A stretch of DNA of 64,000 nucleotides from Apodemus sylvaticus (taxonomy: Eukaryota; Chordata; Mammalia; Rodentia; Muridae): positions 88,921,324 to 88,985,323 of the forward strand of contig NC_067474.1 of assembly GCF_947179515.1 (NCBI RefSeq), given 5' to 3'. A program made the position numbers and the translations under genes. The notes under the pieces were generated by a model. The model saw only the letters and a program-made list of their open reading frames with translations. It was not told the origin of the DNA and ran no database searches. Positions 59,770-64,000 of this stretch are shown in pieces (the stretch's first letter is position 1; every line of letters begins with the position of its first letter).

Positions 59770-60275
59770 AGGACTACCAGAAGTTACCTGCTTTGGCAAG
59801 GCCAGTAGTATACCTTTACAGATTTACCTCAAGGTATATTATTTCTGTAGGCCTGTGCTAAAACTTAGAAGAGATCTTGACATTCTGCCTCTTCCATAAA
59901 ATATCGCATTGGCCTACTACATTGATGATATTATGCTTATAGACCAAGTGAACAAGAGGAAACAACAACTCTGGACTTATTAAAGACTATGAGTATCAAA
60001 GGGTAGGAAATATATTTAATAAAAATTCTCTGTCTCAGTGAACATCCTAAGAGTCCAGTGATATGGACATACAGAGATAGTCCTTTTAGGATGAATGTTA
60101 AGTTGCAGGACTTGGCCTCTCACACTGCCAAGAAGAATGCACAGTGCTAATAATCATTGAAGACTATTGCTCAATGAAACAGAATATCCTGATTATTCAG
60201 TATCTTGGTTACTCTACGCGAAAGGCAAAACTAGTAATGACAACTATGGGAAAGGACCTTTGAAATAATACTCAA
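59770..60275 (+). mobile_element. ERV-L pol relic (reverse transcriptase)
   Basis: Decayed reverse transcriptase region of an ERV-L (class III endogenous retrovirus). The RT active-site motif YIDDIML is readable at 59918-59938. Upstream (acagatttacctcaaggtat, aacttagaagagatcttgac) and downstream (caactctggacttattaaag, agagtccagtgatatggaca) blocks follow the ERV-L order. Frameshifts and stops break the frame on both sides, and no LTR, gag, protease or integrase was recognised. It is an old, inactive copy. Confidence 0.75.
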
Positions 60276-60299
60276 AAAATCATTAAAGCAAAGATAGAT

Positions 60300-60515
60300 T
60301 ATTTTATGAAATTTTTAAAATAATTTTTATCTATTATGTATCATATGACATATAACATGTAATATAAATATTATGTAATATATTATACAAATATGAATAT
60401 AAAAGTATTATATAAATGTTATAAATGTTATATAAGTGTATTTTATATAAATAGTAGGTAAAAATAAAATATATAAATATATAATATATAAATAAGAATA
60501 TTTTTTTATTTACTA
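60300..60515. repeat. AT-rich low-complexity tract
   Basis: About 200 bp of almost pure A/T with repeated TATAAATGTTATA, TATAAATA and ATTATGTAATAT units, some self-complementary. Confidence 0.9.
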
Positions 60516-61928
60516 CAGATTTAAAGCGGAAAAAGTACAGTCAACAGGTTGGAGATATTGGAAAAGAAAATGTAATTTCAGTAAAAATGGCAAGAGATTT
60601 ATACTAGATTGTTATAAATTCTTTTCTAATGGACAACAACAGTAACAAAAACAAAACTACAGCATGCCTACTAAAAATCAAGACACAGACAAAGGGAACT
60701 GAGTAACTGGAAGGGAACCAGTCCTTTTCATTACATCCTCCCTGATAAAAACACAGGAATCAATGACATGATGTCCAAATGCATGGAAAAAAAGAGATGG
60801 GAAGCCAAACACTACTATCACTTTCACTCAATGCACTAACAAAAAGTAAAAAGCAGGACCATTCAGCTGTTGGCCAGTGATACAGAAGCCTTCATTAAAC
60901 TCTTCAGGTCTTCTGATGCCTACAGCCATTCTGGGATATAATCTGGTAGGCATTTATGAATTCAGATTGTTTACATACTATCACAATCAATGTCAGTCCT
61001 GGAACAAATTTCAGAGGTGTTCTTATTGAAACTCAAGAGGACTCAATAGATGTTCATTGATGGGTTATTTATCTTAGCAAGAGTTAGAGGTTAGGGAAGT
61101 GAATGTAGAGTTCTATGCTGTAACATACTATAAATCAGAGAAAGGTAACAGACAGTCGTCTGGATGACATTTAAATACATTTCTAAATAAAGATGAAACA
61201 GAAAGAATTCTCATGTTTTGCAAGAAGATACATAGGCAGCATATAATGCAATGTCTACAAGCATAGGGAGAGATTTGCCAACAGAAAGTAGGGGAAAAAG
61301 TAACTAGGTGGTTGGGTGACTAAAATCAACACATCATGATGATGGGACACAAGACTGAAGAGCCCAGTAAAATCAGATATTTGCCTTTAAGGTCATGGAA
61401 AGGAGTTAATATCAGTGAGAAAATTAAGAGCAGCATGGACCAAGAGGCTGTATCCAACTAATAATAGCAGAAATGCTTTAGATCTCTACTTTGGGATCTG
61501 TGAAAATATATGACATGTGGGGTATTATTACCATAATGAGGCCTCAGAGAAAATTAGCAATATAAAATAGAAGACACTAGAAAATCAAGAGATATAGAAA
61601 TTGGACTAGGATTAGACATTCTGTCCTCCAGTCTAAAACTGAAGAAAATATATTGTGGCCATGTGTTGTTTTTGATTAGAAATTCTAAGCTCACTTATTA
61701 TTGCAAGCATTAGGAAGCAACTTGATGATGAACATTCTTGTTAATTCTCTAGACTATGGTGTCACAGACATATTGGCATGAATTACATATTTTAAAAAGC
61801 AGCATAAGCCTTATCATCTGTACATCCACGAGAGCACCATGGCTGTCCTGAACAGTGGAGCTGAGAATAGCATCTTTCAGAAACATTTGGTTCTGGATAA
61901 TCCCTGAACATTTGAAGATGAATAACCA
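60516..61928. other. Unassigned sequence
   Basis: No gene or repeat family recognised; further ERV sequence could be present but is not identifiable by eye. Confidence 0.4.
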
Positions 61929-61945
61929 AAAAAAAAAAAAAAAAG
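61929..61945. repeat. Poly-A run
   Basis: An A-run of about 16 (61929-61944), directly before a B4 element. Confidence 0.95.
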
Positions 61946-62290
61946 TAACTGGTAAGTTGCTTGCTGTGTAACCATAAAGACTTGACTTTGGACCCTTAGG
62001 ACCCAAGAAGAAGTTAGCATGTGTGACCCCAGAGCTGAAGGAGATGCAGCAGGGGTGAAGACTACCTGTGGCTTACTGGCAAGGTTGTCTCACTGAATCT
62101 TATCAGTGAGCTTAAGATTCATTGAGAGGCTGTAAGGTTGACAGTGATGGACAATTGACATTGACCTCTGGCATACACACCCATGATAGGCAAGTGCATG
62201 CACACAATCATCGAAACAAATGTGCACGTACACCATACACACTGCAACACAACCCCAAAACCTCTGCCCCCACCAAATAACGAAAAGAAA
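61946..62290 (+). mobile_element. B4 SINE
   Basis: ctggtaagttgcttgctgtg head, gactttggacccttaggacc, ggagatgcagcaggggtgaa, ttcattgagaggctgtaagg, acattgacctctggcataca, then a CA-rich tail. B4 order with insertions. Confidence 0.65.
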
Positions 62291-63945
62291 CTTGTAAACA
62301 AAACAAAACAAAAAGGTAAAGCACAACCTTGAAATTTCCTTTCAAGGAAAGAGTTTGTTAGATGAGAGATTATAAAACATCAGCCATCTATCTAAACATT
62401 ATTTATTCAAGGAAGCGGAAGATACTCATTGATAAAAAGATTATCAAATAGGCTGGGAAGAAGAATTTCTGGAAGAAGTTGTGCCTGCAAATGCTGATGG
62501 ACTTACTGATTCAGTGATGTGGAAAGGGTGGAATGTTGTCATTCCAAAGACTAATTTCTATCTATATTGGGCTATCTTTAGTTTCTTATAGCCACTCCTC
62601 ACACATCCCTGTGTTGGTTCCAACATTACATGACTAACAGGTAGAGTCAAACCAAACACCTTCTGCCTTGCAGACAAAAATCTTTTAGGAATGTATTAAA
62701 TTTACAAATCCTCATTCCACTAATTGAAGGACTAAGAATGAATATAAAAGAGTTCTCTTCATGTTATTATAACCTTCCTGATGTACCCAACATTGTATTT
62801 GAAAAGTATCTTCATTTCTAACCTTGTTTGTTCTGTTAGTATAAAAACTTCTTGAAATTGATTTTGAGTAGGAACATGGAATTTGAGGAAACCTAAATTT
62901 GTGTTCCTGAGCCGTGGTCCCTCTTACCTCCAGAATGAACAATTTCTTATCACTTTTGAAGTGAGAATTGTGTTTTTCATCAATGAGATAAATGCACAAA
63001 TCCTATGATACAGAGAACAGATAACCAAGAAGTAATATGCTATCTTAAAAAATAAACAAAACACAAGGAAGAGCTGTCTTTTAAAAATCCCTGCTAAAAG
63101 AATCTAATATTGTAGTAACTAAATAAAAGCCCACTTTGGAAATAATAAAGTTGACATCATAGAAATTTAAATAAGTTAAAGAAAAAGCAAAAACAAAACA
63201 AAACAAAACACAGCACTGCAGATCTTTCAAAATGAACTGTAAAAACAAAAAGCACAGGTTCAGTCTAAAATTTCCTGTTGTTTCTGATTAGATAGAACAA
63301 AGGAAAACTAAGACAAATGGAGAGGAATTGTTTGTGCAAAAGTATAAACAGGCCTCTGAGAACAAGAAGAAAGCCCGGAAGAACACAGGGTGAACCACGC
63401 ACCATCACTGGACCAAACAGGGGTGTGTTCTTGGAATGGTTTCGGTTAGAATGGTTTTAAACCACAGCCTCATCATTGCAGAAATTGTTGTCAAAGGAAA
63501 CAAATGTGAAGGTTCCAGTTTCCTTTCTTTTGTGATCTTTAAAATTAAGAAGGCAGGTTTTCTGGTTTGTACCATCTTTCTCAAATCTGTACAATTTTAC
63601 CAAACATTTTATCCCAAGCATTTTATAACTAGTCTAGTTGTTATCTATGAAAATATAAGAAAAGGTTTTATTAGATGTAAATAAGCTTAAAAGTATGTCT
63701 TTATCATTAATCATTAGCCAATGACATAGTTTAGCTGATTAAACATGAGGATAAATCATCCACAAGTGAGAAACATTAGAAATAAGCGGTCCAGGCTTTT
63801 CTACCCTCTGCCTGTCAGCATGGTATACTCAGTGAGCTCTGGCTTCAGAGCTGATATCTCAGTTTCCAACCTGGCTTCTGTGGTGGCTTCAAGAACACCA
63901 GCTCTTTCAGAAATTCTGGAAAAGGGTGACTATGATTAGGAATTG
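62291..63945. other. Mostly unassigned sequence
   Basis: (AAAAC)n patches at 62296-62312 and 63189-63212. No gene or repeat family recognised. Confidence 0.4.
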
Positions 63946-63949
63946 AATA

Positions 63950-64000
63950 TGTGTAAATGTTTAGGACAATGTCTGGTACAGAGTAGGGGCTCAGGGAAAT
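63950..64000 (+). mobile_element. MIR/L2 3' end relic at window edge
   Basis: gtttaggacaatgtctggta, cagagtaggggctcagggaa matches the MIR/L2 end (agcacagtgcctggcacatagtaggcgctca). Cut by the window end. Confidence 0.55.

Overview
This is rodent nuclear DNA, most likely from a murid and probably mouse (Mus). The sequence is AT-rich and CpG-poor. It carries B1, B2, B3 and B4 SINEs, old ID elements, murine-type L1 pieces, the rodent hAT element URR1 and long dinucleotide and tetranucleotide arrays. No young rat-type ID copy is seen, which weakly favours Mus over Rattus. This is established repeat knowledge applied by eye; a RepeatMasker run would settle species and subfamily names.

I find no intact protein-coding gene, rRNA, tRNA, CRISPR array or bacterial-type operon. 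The longest open frames lie in microsatellites, a polypyrimidine tract, L1 ORF2 remains or unique DNA with no recognisable protein. The window reads as intergenic or intronic DNA. One 181-nt open segment bounded by good splice consensus (6038-6218) is noted as speculative only.

Layout. 1-2.1 kb: an old L1 ORF2 and 3' UTR with another L1 3' end nested inside it, then an L1 scrap. 3-9.1 kb: B3/B3A, ID, a mirror-type TC/TG/AG array, B1 and B3. 10.7-14.3 kb: C-run, L1 3' tail, CA-rich array, B4/B1/B3 cluster, GGAA array. 15.8-18.6 kb: B1 beside B2, a probable old murine L1 3' UTR split by an ATCT array, and an unnamed rodent repeat. 19.4-21 kb: AG array, then a B4 SINE split by a twin-primed L1 with a recognisable target-site duplication. 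21.7-30.4 kb: L2, ID, TG array, B3, AAT array, B2. 31.1-31.7 kb: truncated B3A, inverted L1 pieces and URR1. 32.5-36.9 kb: CA and TG/TA arrays, TTG array and a 500-bp polypyrimidine tract abutting a B1. 37.5-41.6 kb: 5'-inverted L1, MIR, two B1s and a 96-bp local duplication whose second copy lies in a microsatellite. 42-50.5 kb: GT/GA array with an L1 3' end, TC array, B3, L1 scrap, probable solo LTR, MIR/L2, B3A, old B1. 51.5-52.4 kb: a Tigger1-like DNA transposon relic split by an ID element. 54-55 kb: MIR and possible LTR. 57-64 kb: L2/MIR relics, B4 copies, an ERV-L pol relic and AT-rich DNA.

No cooperating gene system is visible. The informative content is the layering of insertions: eutherian relics (Tigger1, ERV-L, L2, MIR) are interrupted by rodent SINEs, which are in turn interrupted by L1.
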